Assembly: GCA_036763105.1 (NCBI GenBank)
Contig: JBAIYS010000011.1
Span: forward strand, 40,426-104,425
Reading direction: 5' to 3'
Source: Peptococcaceae bacterium 1198_IL3148
GTDB lineage: Bacteria; Bacillota; Desulfotomaculia; Desulfotomaculales; Desulfohalotomaculaceae
Length of the DNA: 64,000 nt
The notes under the pieces were generated by a model that was not told the origin of the DNA, searched no databases, and was given only the letters and a program-made list of their open reading frames with translations. Of this stretch, positions 53,495 through 61,817 are shown in pieces (within the stretch, counting starts at the first letter, position 1; every line of letters starts with the position of its first letter). A program made the position numbers and the translations under genes.

Positions 53495-53513
53495 GATACT
53501 GATTATCATTGTC
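53495..53513 (-). promoter_or_regulatory. Fur box 2 of the feo operon
   Basis: GATACTGATTATCATTGTC agrees with the Fur consensus at 16 of 19 positions, 70 bp from box 1. Confidence 0.72.
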
Positions 53514-53592
53514 AATACCAAAATGCCAATTTTTATTTATTTATCTTTACTCCCTTTTAATAGACAGGTGATTTTTGCTAGTCATAGTAAGA

Positions 53593-53619
53593 ACGGGCAG
53601 GGTTTTAAGCCCCGCCCGT
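53593..53619 (-). terminator. GC-rich hairpin after the AI-2E-family gene
   Basis: ACGGGC-GGG/CCC-GCCCGT stem downstream of the leftward 53647 gene, with a weak T-rich tail. The region 53333-53646 otherwise holds only the Fur boxes. Confidence 0.6.
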
Positions 53620-53646
53620 AAATTATCTAAAGCAATTGGATTAAAT

Positions 53647-54666
53647 TTAGTTTTTTTCATCTAACTTTACGCCGGCAACGTCCAATAGAAACATAAACAA
53701 TGGCAGACCCATCAGCAGGCCCCACATGCCAAAGAAATGCTCGCCGATGACCAGCGCCAGAAAGGTAAAGAATATCGGCAGTTTGGTGCGGACAGACATT
53801 AGTTTTGGATTGAGGAAATAACTTTCTAATCCGTGCAGCAGTAAAATCATTACAATTACCGCAACGACTTTGCTAATACCGCCCATGGTAAAGGCAATGA
53901 TGGACAGGGGAATAAAGGAAATCACCACTCCCGCCACCGGAATAAGTCCCAATACAAAGATCATAAAGCCCAAGCCCACATATTGTGTAAATCCGATGAA
54001 GGCCAAAATAACTACCGAAAGAATGGCGTTAATAAAGGCAATTAAAATTTGTACTTGCAGCACCTTACCAAAGGAATTAATAAATTTTTTTCCAATGAAG
54101 GCGTAATAGGTGTAAAAATAGGCAACTTTACTATTCTCTAGCTTTTGACAAAGCTTGGCAATTCTGCCCTTTTCCAAGTTAAAGAAGAGGCTGAACAGAA
54201 AGGCCAAAATAACATACATACCAAATTCTCCGGTGTTGGTAATCAGCCCCATGATGGCCTCTTCGGCCATATGAATGTATTCTTCAATATTTATCTCTTG
54301 TATTAAAGCGAACAGCCGGGGATCTAAGGTTTCGGAATATTCCTTAAAGCTAAAGGATGTTACCTGGGCGCCAATGGCCGTTAACTGTTTAAGTAAAAGG
54401 GGAATATATTTGACCAGGGCAATCATCAACCCAGCGGTAACAAAAAGATACAAAAAAATTGTTACCAGTTCCCCTTTGATGGGGAACACTTTGTGGATGT
54501 GTTTCCAAATAAACCTTTGCATATTAGAAAACAAAAATGTAAAGATAAAGGTCAGTAACAGCAAATCAAAAAGACTTTTCATGCTGTACAACAATCCAAA
54601 CAGGATGGCTGTGGCAAAGAGTTTTTTTATGCCCTCTTCCCGCATCAGCTCTCTTAAAAACTCCAT
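53647..54666 (-). CDS. AI-2E (UPF0118) family transporter
   Basis: 339 residues with about seven to eight membrane helices. The family pattern includes GFTQYVGLGFMIFVLGLIPVAGVVISFIPLSIIAFTMGG and GLESYFLNPKLMSVRTKLPIFFTFLALVIGEHFFGMWGLLMGLPLFMFLLDV. Family members export autoinducer-2 or act as Na+/H+ antiporters; the substrate is not predictable. The ATG has GAGGAGAAC upstream. Confidence 0.92.
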   Translation of the reverse strand: MEFLRELMREEGIKKLFATAILFGLLYSMKSLFDLLLLTFIFTFLFSNMQRFIWKHIHKVFPIKGELVTIFLYLFVTAGLMIALVKYIPLLLKQLTAIGAQVTSFSFKEYSETLDPRLFALIQEINIEEYIHMAEEAIMGLITNTGEFGMYVILAFLFSLFFNLEKGRIAKLCQKLENSKVAYFYTYYAFIGKKFINSFGKVLQVQILIAFINAILSVVILAFIGFTQYVGLGFMIFVLGLIPVAGVVISFIPLSIIAFTMGGISKVVAVIVMILLLHGLESYFLNPKLMSVRTKLPIFFTFLALVIGEHFFGMWGLLMGLPLFMFLLDVAGVKLDEKN

Positions 54667-54968
54667 GTTGTTCTCCTCTCATTGGACTTATTTAAAATTA
54701 CATTAATTACCTTTAAGAAACCAAAATAAATAAGGATTACGAACAAAGCCGAAATCCTTAGTACACATGATGTCAGAGAACATTTTAGCTAATATATTAA
54801 TTTCATAATAGTATTTATCCCATGAAATTGTCAAGAACAGCTTTTGGAAATAGCCCAGCAGCAGGAATTTTCTTGTTTAAGAAGAATATGTAAGACGCAA
54901 ATAATTTGTTTGATTTAGGTTAATAAATATATTGATATCGATAAATTGGAAATGGAGGGTTTTATAAA
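54667..54968. other. Divergent intergenic region
   Basis: AT-rich region holding promoters for the leftward exporter and the rightward glutaredoxin. TATTGATATCGATAA (54930-54944) is a small palindrome. No gene or RNA is recognised. Confidence 0.4.
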
Positions 54969-55220
54969 ATGGTTAAAGCGGAGCTATATACTTGGAGTAA
55001 CTGTCCCTATTGCCAGCGGGCTAAAGTTTTATTAGAAATGAGAAACATTCCTTATACTGAGCATAACCTTGATAATAATGATGAAAAGAAGGCGGAATTA
55101 TATCAGCAGACTGGTCAAATGACGGTGCCCTTTGTCTTTATTAATGGTAGATTCATCGGTGGTTTTTCTGATTTAAAAGAGCTTGACGATGCTGGAAAGC
55201 TAGACACCATTGATCAATAG
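54969..55220 (+). CDS. grxC: Glutaredoxin (GrxC-like)
   Basis: 83 residues with the dithiol site CPYC (NCPYCQRAKVLLEMRNIPYTEHNLD), the cis-Pro TVPFVFINGRFIGG and the C-terminal DLKELDDAGKLD. It reduces disulphides or thiol adducts in the cytoplasm. GGAGGG precedes the ATG. A 40-base near-perfect palindrome overlaps its end. Confidence 0.93.
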   Translation: MVKAELYTWSNCPYCQRAKVLLEMRNIPYTEHNLDNNDEKKAELYQQTGQMTVPFVFINGRFIGGFSDLKELDDAGKLDTIDQ

Positions 55221-55244
55221 CAAGATTGCTATTGATCAATGGTG
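55205..55244 (+). terminator. Long palindrome overlapping the grxC stop
   Basis: Two 19-base arms (CACCATTGATCAATAGCAA and its exact complement) separated by GA. The left arm encodes the last codons of grxC. It is followed by CCGTTTTAATAT. It is very stable and probably acts as terminator and 3' mRNA stabiliser. Confidence 0.75.
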
Positions 55245-55289
55245 CCGTTTTAATATATAATCCAAATGGAGCTTAATAGTGCATGACCT

Positions 55290-55380
55290 AATAACTCCTT
55301 TTTCCAGGGAGTTATTGTTTTTTCTATTTTATTATGAATGGATTAATCAACAACCAGTTTCTCAAGGGAAGCCGGTTGTT
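55290..55380 (+). terminator. Two further hairpins ahead of prfC
   Basis: AATAACTCC/GGAGTTATT plus TGTTTTTTCT (55290-55324) is a good terminator. AACAACC/GGTTGTT (55349-55380), followed by TAATTTGTTTT, lies only 13 nt before the prfC ribosome site. Confidence 0.65.
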
Positions 55381-55408
55381 TAATTTGTTTTAGCGGAGGC
55401 TTAAATAA

Positions 55409-57010
55409 ATGAATGACCAAATTAATTGGGAAATAGGTAGGCGTCGCACCTTTGCCATTATTTCCCACCCAGATGCTGGTAAAACCACTTTGACGGAAAA
55501 GCTGTTGCTGTACGGTGGGGCACTAAGGTTAGCCGGTACTGTTAAATCCCGCAAGTCTAAACAGTATGCGGTATCCGACTGGATGGAAATAGAGAAACAA
55601 CGGGGTATTTCCATCACCAGCAGTGCGCTGCAGTTTGAATATAACGGTCACAAAATTAACATCCTGGACACCCCCGGTCACCAAGATTTCTGCGAAGATA
55701 CCTACAGAACCTTAATGGCCGCCGACAGTGCTGTGATGCTAATCGATGCCGCCAAAGGGGTGGAAGAACAAACTAAAAAACTCTTTAAAGTATGTCGGGA
55801 TAAAGGCATTCCTATCTTTACCTTCATTAATAAGCTAGATCGGGAGGGTAGAATGCCGCTGGATTTAATTGATGAGTTGGAAAAGTTGTTGGGTATCCGC
55901 TCATACCCCATGAATTGGCCGGTGGGATTGGGTAAGGACTTTAAAGGTATTTATGATCGCCTGTCGGAGCGAATTATCCTTTTTGACGACGCCAGTAGGG
56001 GCAAAACCATTGTGCCCACCAAAAGTGGTGACCTAAGGGACCCAAATTTTACCGCCAATATTGATGAACAACTTTTGGCCCAATTGGAGGAGGACATTGG
56101 CCTTTTGAGCATTGCTGGCGATCAGTTTGACCCCCAGTTGGTGGCCAGTGGGCAACAAACACCAATCTACTTTGGCAGCGCCCTCACTAATTTTGGTGTT
56201 AGCAACTTTTTGGATTCCTTTATCAATTTGGCGCCGGCACCCCATGATAGGCAGACCTCTGGGGGTAAGTTACAGCCACAAAACCAGGAGTTTACTGGCT
56301 TTGTCTTTAAAATTCAAGCCAACATGAACCCGGCCCATCGGGATCGGATTGCCTTTATAAAAATATGTTCCGGTGTTTTTAATCGGGGCATGGTGGTGAA
56401 GCATGTGCCCAGCGGCAAAAAGGTGAGGCTGGCCCAATCTAAACAACTGTTTGGCCAGGACAGCGAAACCTTAGACCAAGCCTACCCGGGAGATATTATT
56501 GGTATCACCGACACCGGTATTTTTAGCATAGGTGACACTTTGACCGAGAAGAGTAATTTTGAGTTTGAACCAATACCTACTTTTTTACCGGAGCATTTTG
56601 CCCGGATACAACTAAAGGATGCCATGAAGCGCAAACAGTTTGTTAAAGGTGTTAACCAATTGACCCAGGAAGGTGCGGTTCAAAAATATAGTGAGTTGAA
56701 TATCGGCATAGAGGCACCCATTGTGGGGGCGGTGGGCACACTGCAATTTGAAGTGTTGTTACATCGCTTAACCGCCGAATATGGGGTGGATGTAACCATC
56801 AATTATTTGCCCTATTCGGTGTCTCGGTGGGTTCAGGGCAAACCCGAAGCCATTAACAAATTAAATCAATCGGATGTAATGGTGGTGAAGAATGACCACC
56901 AGCAATACTTGGCGTTATTCCGCAATGAGTGGTCATTGCGGTGGGAAGTGGACAATAACACCGACCTAGAATTTTTAGAAACCCCACCACCCATTGTCTA
57001 TGCATCTTAG
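55409..57010 (+). CDS. prfC: Peptide chain release factor 3
   Basis: A 533-residue translational GTPase that recycles RF1/RF2. G motifs are SHPDAGKTTLTEKLLL (G1), the switch region RGISITSSALQF, DTPGHQDFCEDTYRTL (G3) and NKLDREGR (G4), followed by RF3-specific domains (FVFKIQANMNPAHRDRIAFIKICSG, AVGTLQFEVL). GGAGG lies before the ATG. The length is normal. Confidence 0.96.
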   Translation: MNDQINWEIGRRRTFAIISHPDAGKTTLTEKLLLYGGALRLAGTVKSRKSKQYAVSDWMEIEKQRGISITSSALQFEYNGHKINILDTPGHQDFCEDTYRTLMAADSAVMLIDAAKGVEEQTKKLFKVCRDKGIPIFTFINKLDREGRMPLDLIDELEKLLGIRSYPMNWPVGLGKDFKGIYDRLSERIILFDDASRGKTIVPTKSGDLRDPNFTANIDEQLLAQLEEDIGLLSIAGDQFDPQLVASGQQTPIYFGSALTNFGVSNFLDSFINLAPAPHDRQTSGGKLQPQNQEFTGFVFKIQANMNPAHRDRIAFIKICSGVFNRGMVVKHVPSGKKVRLAQSKQLFGQDSETLDQAYPGDIIGITDTGIFSIGDTLTEKSNFEFEPIPTFLPEHFARIQLKDAMKRKQFVKGVNQLTQEGAVQKYSELNIGIEAPIVGAVGTLQFEVLLHRLTAEYGVDVTINYLPYSVSRWVQGKPEAINKLNQSDVMVVKNDHQQYLALFRNEWSLRWEVDNNTDLEFLETPPPIVYAS

Positions 57011-57016
57011 AAGATT

Positions 57017-57044
57017 AAACCCTGCGTACACAACCGCAGGGTTT
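57017..57044 (+). terminator. Terminator after prfC
   Basis: AAACCCTGCG/CGCAGGGTTT stem 7 nt after the stop, flanked by AT-rich DNA (AGCCATTTTTAG). Confidence 0.75.
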
Positions 57045-57103
57045 AGCCATTTTTAGCCTTACTAATTTTAACAGGGTCTATGTTCCCTATTGATTACATT
57101 TTG

Positions 57104-57238
57104 TTAATCTTCCACATTAAAAGCTTGCAGCGGGTTCTGTTGTTCGATTAACGCTTCATCCAGTGGCACCAGACCAGGGCCGGCTTGCACATCGGATTTA
57201 GGAATATAAAGTTGCTCTTTCTCTTGCTCTTTTGCCAT
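57104..57238 (-). CDS. Small protein of 44 residues, unknown
   Basis: ATG 57238 with an excellent ribosome site (AGAGGTGAT, 5-6 nt spacing) starts 44 codons ending at TAA 57104. The sequence begins MAKEQEKEQLYIPKSDVQAG and continues with PGLVPLDEALIEQQNPLQAF. It is soluble and acidic, without Cys. The codon use (GCC, GGC, CTG) resembles neighbouring real genes, which supports coding. It is not recognised and is transcribed away from the helicase gene. Confidence 0.6.
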   Translation of the reverse strand: MAKEQEKEQLYIPKSDVQAGPGLVPLDEALIEQQNPLQAFNVED

Positions 57239-57379
57239 TAAGCATCACCTCTGGAGTTAGTAATACCTTAAAAGTTTAGTTTTAATTCCGCCATGATATC
57301 TTGTCTAATGGTGGGATTTGTGGTTAAACTAACCATATGCTTAAAACTATGTAAAATGCTGAAAAAACGGGGGATACAA

Positions 57380-59326
57380 ATGAGTAGTAAACAACAAGAC
57401 TTTTCGGCCAAGCTTAACAATTGGATCGGGGATGTCTTTTATGATATTTTACCGCAGCACGGTTATGAAATTCGGGATGAACAAATCTATACCGCCTTTC
57501 AGATAGCCGATGACGTGGCCAAGGGCCGGGTGCATTTGGCCGAAGCGGGGGTGGGTACCGGCAAAACCTTTGCTTATTTATTGTCGGCCATTGCCTATGC
57601 CCGGTACAAGAAGAAACCAGCACTGATCGCATGTGCTTCCACAGCGCTGCAGGAACAACTGGCCGGACCCGAAGGAGATATTCAAAAGCTGTCCTCGCTG
57701 TTGGGGTTGAATATCGACGTACGCATGGCCAAGGAGCCCCGACAGTATGTTTGTGATTTAAAACTAGAAAGATTTGACTACTCGTTAGATGAACCTGGGG
57801 CAGATCTTACCGATCTACTGGACTGGGCAGCCAAAACCCGCCGGGGTGAGCGCTCCGAGATACCCAATGTGCCGGATCGGGTTTGGGCACAGGTGGCTTG
57901 GGATGAGGCCATGGTCTGCGACAATTGTCGCAACCGGGGGTTCTGTAAGTTGGTAAAAGTAAGGGAGCATTATCGGTCGGCTCGGGACTTAATTGTATGT
58001 GACCACGGCACCTTCTTTGATGATTTGTGGACCCGGGAGGAGCGTTTGCTGGATGGTAAACTACCCTTGTTGCCGGATTACTCGCTGGTGGTCTTTGATG
58101 AAGGGCACAAAGTGCTGCTGCCAGCGGCACTACGGGCCGGTGGTCAGGTGGTTAAGGAGGACATTGCCAATATACTGTCCACCATCGAGCGGGTGCAGGG
58201 CGCCAGAGCAGCACTGCTTTCCACCGCTCTGGCCATGGATGAGGCCAACGTGCGTTTTTTCAACCTTTTGTATCAGTCTGCCCAGGGAGATGAGCGCAGC
58301 CAGCGGCTGACTGTGCAGATCAATGAACAACTGCTGAAAGCGGCAGACGTGCTACGGCGCACGTTGGGTCAGTTTGAGTTTGAATTGCAGAACGAGCAGA
58401 ACCTGCACATCGAATCTTTATCTGCAACGCAATTGCAACTATTTGAGTATATAGCGGAGCGGGCGATGGTGGCGCTGGATCGGTTTTGTCGCCATCATGA
58501 GCAAGGGGTTATTGTTTGGGCTGAACGGGCAGAGCAGAGTTTTTGGGTGGTGCCCCGTAACATAGACGGCATGTTAAATAAACACCTATTTAAAAAGAAA
58601 CTGCCGGTGGTGTTTTCTTCGGCCACTTTGAGCACTGGCGGTGATTTCAGCTACCTTGCCCGCACCTTGGGTTTGCAGGATTTTTCCAGTTCCTCGGTGA
58701 ACAGTCCCTTCGATTATCAGCAGCAGGCGGTGGTCTATTTGCCTGAAGATACTCTTGACAGTGACCAAGAAAATTGGCTTAACGAGGCGCTAATAAGTTT
58801 AGTGTCTTTATTGAAGTTATCCCATGGGCGGGCGCTGGTGCTGACCAACGCGCCGTCTGATGTGCCCAAAATTCGCAACGGGCTAAAACGTTACCAGTTG
58901 CCCTACCAATTTCTTTGGGAAGATAGTGGGGAGCGGGGATATCTGATCCGCAGGTTTCGGGAAGAAATATCGTCGGTACTGGTTGGTTCGGGGTTTTGGG
59001 AGGGCATTGATGTGCCTGGCGAAGCATTGAAGCTGTTGGTGGTCTGGCGGTTGCCCTTTCCGGCCCAGGAGCCGCTACTTGAAGACCAGCGGCGTGCAGC
59101 CCAAGAGCAAGGGTTGGACCCCTTTATTACGGTGGATATTCCTAAAATGACCTTGACGTTAAAGCAGGGCTGTGGCCGACTGATTCGCACCAGAGAGGAC
59201 AGAGGTGCCATCGCCATTATGGAGGCGATAGAAGGCAAGCCCTGGGAACAGGCGGTGTTATCAGCTTTGCCCCCAGGAGCGAAAATTGTCAACAATTTAG
59301 CAGAGCTTTCTATCCTCAGGCCCTAA
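57380..59326 (+). CDS. dinG: DinG/XPD-family ATP-dependent helicase
   Basis: 648 residues. Motif I is LAEAGVGTGKTFAYLL. A cysteine group (C in YVCDLKL plus CDNCRNRGFC, about 115-200) fits the [4Fe-4S] cluster of the XPD/DinG family. Motif II is VVFDEGHKVL, and C-terminal motifs include ALVLTNAPSDVPKI, GSGFWEGIDVPGEALKLLVVWRLPF and QGCGRLIRTREDRG. ATG 57380 follows GGGGGAT; upstream in-frame starts have no ribosome site. It probably unwinds DNA during repair. Confidence 0.9.
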   Translation: MSSKQQDFSAKLNNWIGDVFYDILPQHGYEIRDEQIYTAFQIADDVAKGRVHLAEAGVGTGKTFAYLLSAIAYARYKKKPALIACASTALQEQLAGPEGDIQKLSSLLGLNIDVRMAKEPRQYVCDLKLERFDYSLDEPGADLTDLLDWAAKTRRGERSEIPNVPDRVWAQVAWDEAMVCDNCRNRGFCKLVKVREHYRSARDLIVCDHGTFFDDLWTREERLLDGKLPLLPDYSLVVFDEGHKVLLPAALRAGGQVVKEDIANILSTIERVQGARAALLSTALAMDEANVRFFNLLYQSAQGDERSQRLTVQINEQLLKAADVLRRTLGQFEFELQNEQNLHIESLSATQLQLFEYIAERAMVALDRFCRHHEQGVIVWAERAEQSFWVVPRNIDGMLNKHLFKKKLPVVFSSATLSTGGDFSYLARTLGLQDFSSSSVNSPFDYQQQAVVYLPEDTLDSDQENWLNEALISLVSLLKLSHGRALVLTNAPSDVPKIRNGLKRYQLPYQFLWEDSGERGYLIRRFREEISSVLVGSGFWEGIDVPGEALKLLVVWRLPFPAQEPLLEDQRRAAQEQGLDPFITVDIPKMTLTLKQGCGRLIRTREDRGAIAIMEAIEGKPWEQAVLSALPPGAKIVNNLAELSILRP

Positions 59327-59401
59327 TAATAGACATACCACCTATATTCTTGGGGAAAAATAAATAATATTTGCAGAGATTGGGGGCGCAAAAAGTAAAA
59401 A

Positions 59402-60328
59402 ATGCAAACGGTGCTGAAGGTAGACAAACTACGGAAGTCCTTTAAAAACAAGCAAATACTCCACGATATATCATTTGAAGTGCGCAAAGGGGAAATTATG
59501 GCTATTCTCGGCCCCAATGGTGCCGGTAAATCAACCACTATTCGCAACATCATGGGCATTATGTATCCCGATGCAGGAACCATTGAGTTTCAAAATCATG
59601 CGGATATCCCGCGCAACAAAATCGGTTATCTGCCAGAAGAACGGGGATTATATAAGAATGTTAAAATCATGGACATATTGCTTTATTTTGCGGGATTGAA
59701 AGATTATCCCCTTAATAAAGCTAAAGAACGCGCCCTGGCTTATTTAAAACAATTTGGCTTGGCTGGCAAAGAAAATGCATCCATTGAAGAGCTTTCCAAA
59801 GGGATGGGGCAAAAGGTGCAATTTATTGCTTCTATCATTCATCAGCCCGAACTATTGATATTGGATGAGCCCTTTTCCGGCCTTGATCCCGTCAGTCAGG
59901 AGCTATTTAAGGAAGAAATCAGAAACCTGGCGTCGCGAGGAACTGCTATTTTACTATCTTCCCATCAGATGAATTTAGTGGAGGAAATGTGTGACCGGCT
60001 GTTTTTAATTAATGGTGGGCGGAAAGTGATTTACGGCAATGTGGACGATGTTAAACGCCAATACGCCAACTTTAAATGTACCATCAAGGGGAAAAACCAC
60101 CGCGGTGTGTTGGCCGGATTGCCCAACGTGCAGCGGGTGGAACAACAAGAAGAAACCTCCATTTTATATCTGACTAAAGATGTTCAGGTTGTCAGCTGGT
60201 TAAAACATTTGCCGGCAGATCTGGAGGTCAAGGAGTTATCCATTGACCGTATCTCGCTACACGAAATCTTTATTGATATCGCCACGGGTAAAAATCCATT
60301 GCCGAAAGAAGGTGTGGCTAATGCGTAA
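59402..60328 (+). CDS. natA: ABC transporter ATP-binding protein (NatA-type)
   Basis: 308 residues. Walker A is GPNGAGKSTT, the Q-loop lies near YLPEERGLYKNVK, the signature is LSKGMGQKVQF, Walker B is LLILDEPFSGLDP, and the switch His is in LSSHQMN. A C-terminal extension carries a DUF4162-like domain (KCTIKGKNHRGVLAGLPNVQRV). It energises the permease encoded next, whose start overlaps its last codons. The family extrudes Na+ or drugs; the substrate is unproven. Confidence 0.92.
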   Translation: MQTVLKVDKLRKSFKNKQILHDISFEVRKGEIMAILGPNGAGKSTTIRNIMGIMYPDAGTIEFQNHADIPRNKIGYLPEERGLYKNVKIMDILLYFAGLKDYPLNKAKERALAYLKQFGLAGKENASIEELSKGMGQKVQFIASIIHQPELLILDEPFSGLDPVSQELFKEEIRNLASRGTAILLSSHQMNLVEEMCDRLFLINGGRKVIYGNVDDVKRQYANFKCTIKGKNHRGVLAGLPNVQRVEQQEETSILYLTKDVQVVSWLKHLPADLEVKELSIDRISLHEIFIDIATGKNPLPKEGVANA

Positions 60329-61532
60329 TGCTTGGAAGGTTGCCAAATGGGAGATCAGACGGAATTTAAAAAATAAATCTTTCCTCATCGGGTTATTCTT
60401 AACGCCGGCTTTGTTTCTGGCTTTCGCGCTGCTGGGTAACGCTTTTGGTGGCTCTGATGAGGAAAATACCACTCGGGTTTTTGTTCGGGATAACCTAGGC
60501 GTTTTTGATACACTAAAGCAAATAGCAGTACAATCTGAGCTGAACTGGCAAATGCAGACCACCGCCATCAGTGAACAACAGGTCAAGACCGAACTAAAAA
60601 CTAAGGAAAACACCGCCTATATTTTTCTGGACAAGCGGGCGTTAAATGAGGGTGTAATACCCGTTTATACCAGTGAAGAAATTAATTCGGCCTTTATGAA
60701 TCAGATTCAAGTGTTGCAGGGGCCCATTAAAACCTTGCAGATGAAACAACTGGGGCTCTCTGATGAGCAATTGGCTGTGATTTCTAAAGGGGTTGTCTTT
60801 AAAGAAATAGCAGCTACCGACGATGAAAGGGGCTTGGGGGCAGATGCCCTGGAACGCATTGTACCAGGGGCCTTTGCCGGAATTATTTTACTTTCCATCA
60901 TCTTTTCCGGCATGTATATCTTCCAAAGTGCCTCCCAGGAAAAGAAGGATAAAGTGGCGGAAATTATTTTATCATCACTGACGCCGGGGGAGTTAATGCA
61001 AGGCAAAATTATTGGCTATTTTATTCTGGGAATGATTCAGTCGCTGGTTATGCTGGGGTTTGCCATTCCCTTCATTCTCTGGAAATTAGATCTGAACATT
61101 GTAGAATACCTACTGGTGCCGAAAGTTATTTTGTACCTTATTATCGCCATTTTGGGGTATTTGCTATTTGCAGCTTTGTTTGTGGGCATTGGAGCCACCA
61201 TGGAGGATATGACATCGGCGGGCAACTTCCAAGGTCTGGTGATGATGTTGCCATTCTTGCCCGTAGTGTTTATTGGCCCAGTGGTTAATGATCCCAGCGG
61301 GCTCGTTGCCAAAATTGGCACCTTCATTCCCTTCTCCACTCCCGGTGTGTTACTGTTGCGCCTGTCCTTACTGGAAGAATGGCCCTGGGTGGAAATCATC
61401 ATTGCCTTGGCAATCTTACTGGTTAGTATTTGGTTCTTTATGAAACTGGCCGGTAAAATATTTAAGACCGGTATTTTGATGTACGGTAAAAATGCCACCC
61501 CGCAGGAAATTTGGAAATGGCTGCGGGCTTAA
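60321..61532 (+). CDS. natB: ABC transporter permease (NatB-type, ABC-2)
   Basis: 403 residues from ATG 60321, overlapping natA by 8 bases. One N-terminal helix (about 20-40) precedes a large extracytoplasmic loop (about 45-180) and five C-terminal helices with IFSGMYIFQSASQEKKDKVAEIILSSLTPGELMQGKI and MEDMTSAGNFQGLVMMLPFLPVVF, typical of NatB/ABC-2 type permeases. In-frame upstream starts lack a ribosome site. Confidence 0.92.
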   Translation: MRNAWKVAKWEIRRNLKNKSFLIGLFLTPALFLAFALLGNAFGGSDEENTTRVFVRDNLGVFDTLKQIAVQSELNWQMQTTAISEQQVKTELKTKENTAYIFLDKRALNEGVIPVYTSEEINSAFMNQIQVLQGPIKTLQMKQLGLSDEQLAVISKGVVFKEIAATDDERGLGADALERIVPGAFAGIILLSIIFSGMYIFQSASQEKKDKVAEIILSSLTPGELMQGKIIGYFILGMIQSLVMLGFAIPFILWKLDLNIVEYLLVPKVILYLIIAILGYLLFAALFVGIGATMEDMTSAGNFQGLVMMLPFLPVVFIGPVVNDPSGLVAKIGTFIPFSTPGVLLLRLSLLEEWPWVEIIIALAILLVSIWFFMKLAGKIFKTGILMYGKNATPQEIWKWLRA

Positions 61533-61562
61533 AAAATTGTCACGGGGACTGTCCCCGTGACA
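61531..61562 (-). terminator. Terminator oriented leftward, between natB and a gene remnant
   Basis: TGTCACGGGGA/TCCCCGTGACA with a 3-nt loop. On the minus strand it is followed by TTTTTTAA, so it terminates leftward transcription coming from the remnant at 61569. It may also end natAB. Confidence 0.75.
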
Positions 61563-61568
61563 GCGAGA

Positions 61569-61628
61569 TTATTTGGTGGCCAATTGGGCGCCAAATTCAA
61601 AGGCCCGCTCACAATCTTGGGGAAATGC
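61569..61628 (-). pseudogene. C-terminal remnant resembling a flavodoxin-fold protein
   Basis: A leftward frame reads AFPQDCERAFEFGAQLATK and stops right before a leftward terminator, as a real gene end would. Stop codons precede it. The helix DCERAFEFGAQLA looks like the last helix of flavodoxin-like reductases. The assignment is weak. Confidence 0.35.
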
Positions 61629-61783
61629 CTATAACCTTCATAAACTAGCTACTCCATCATTAAAAAATATGTATAACTTAGATGACGGCATTTTTGAAGT
61701 ACTATACTTTGACAAAGCAACGGCCACCATTTCTTCCTTTACCAGTGAGCCAGTATCATTTGAAATATAAGAAGGGTACAATG

Positions 61784-61812
61784 AAGGCACGCACATTAGA
61801 TATGCGTGCCTT
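61784..61812 (-). terminator. Terminator after the DUF2935 gene
   Basis: AAGGCACGCA/TGCGTGCCTT stem about 6 nt after the leftward stop at 61818. Confidence 0.7.
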
Positions 61813-61817
61813 ATATG

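Noticed and set aside
61573..61770. A 65-codon rightward open frame as a real gene
   Set aside because: The first half is the complement of a leftward remnant and there is no ribosome site. Only the end looks protein-like, so it is reported as a possible remnant.
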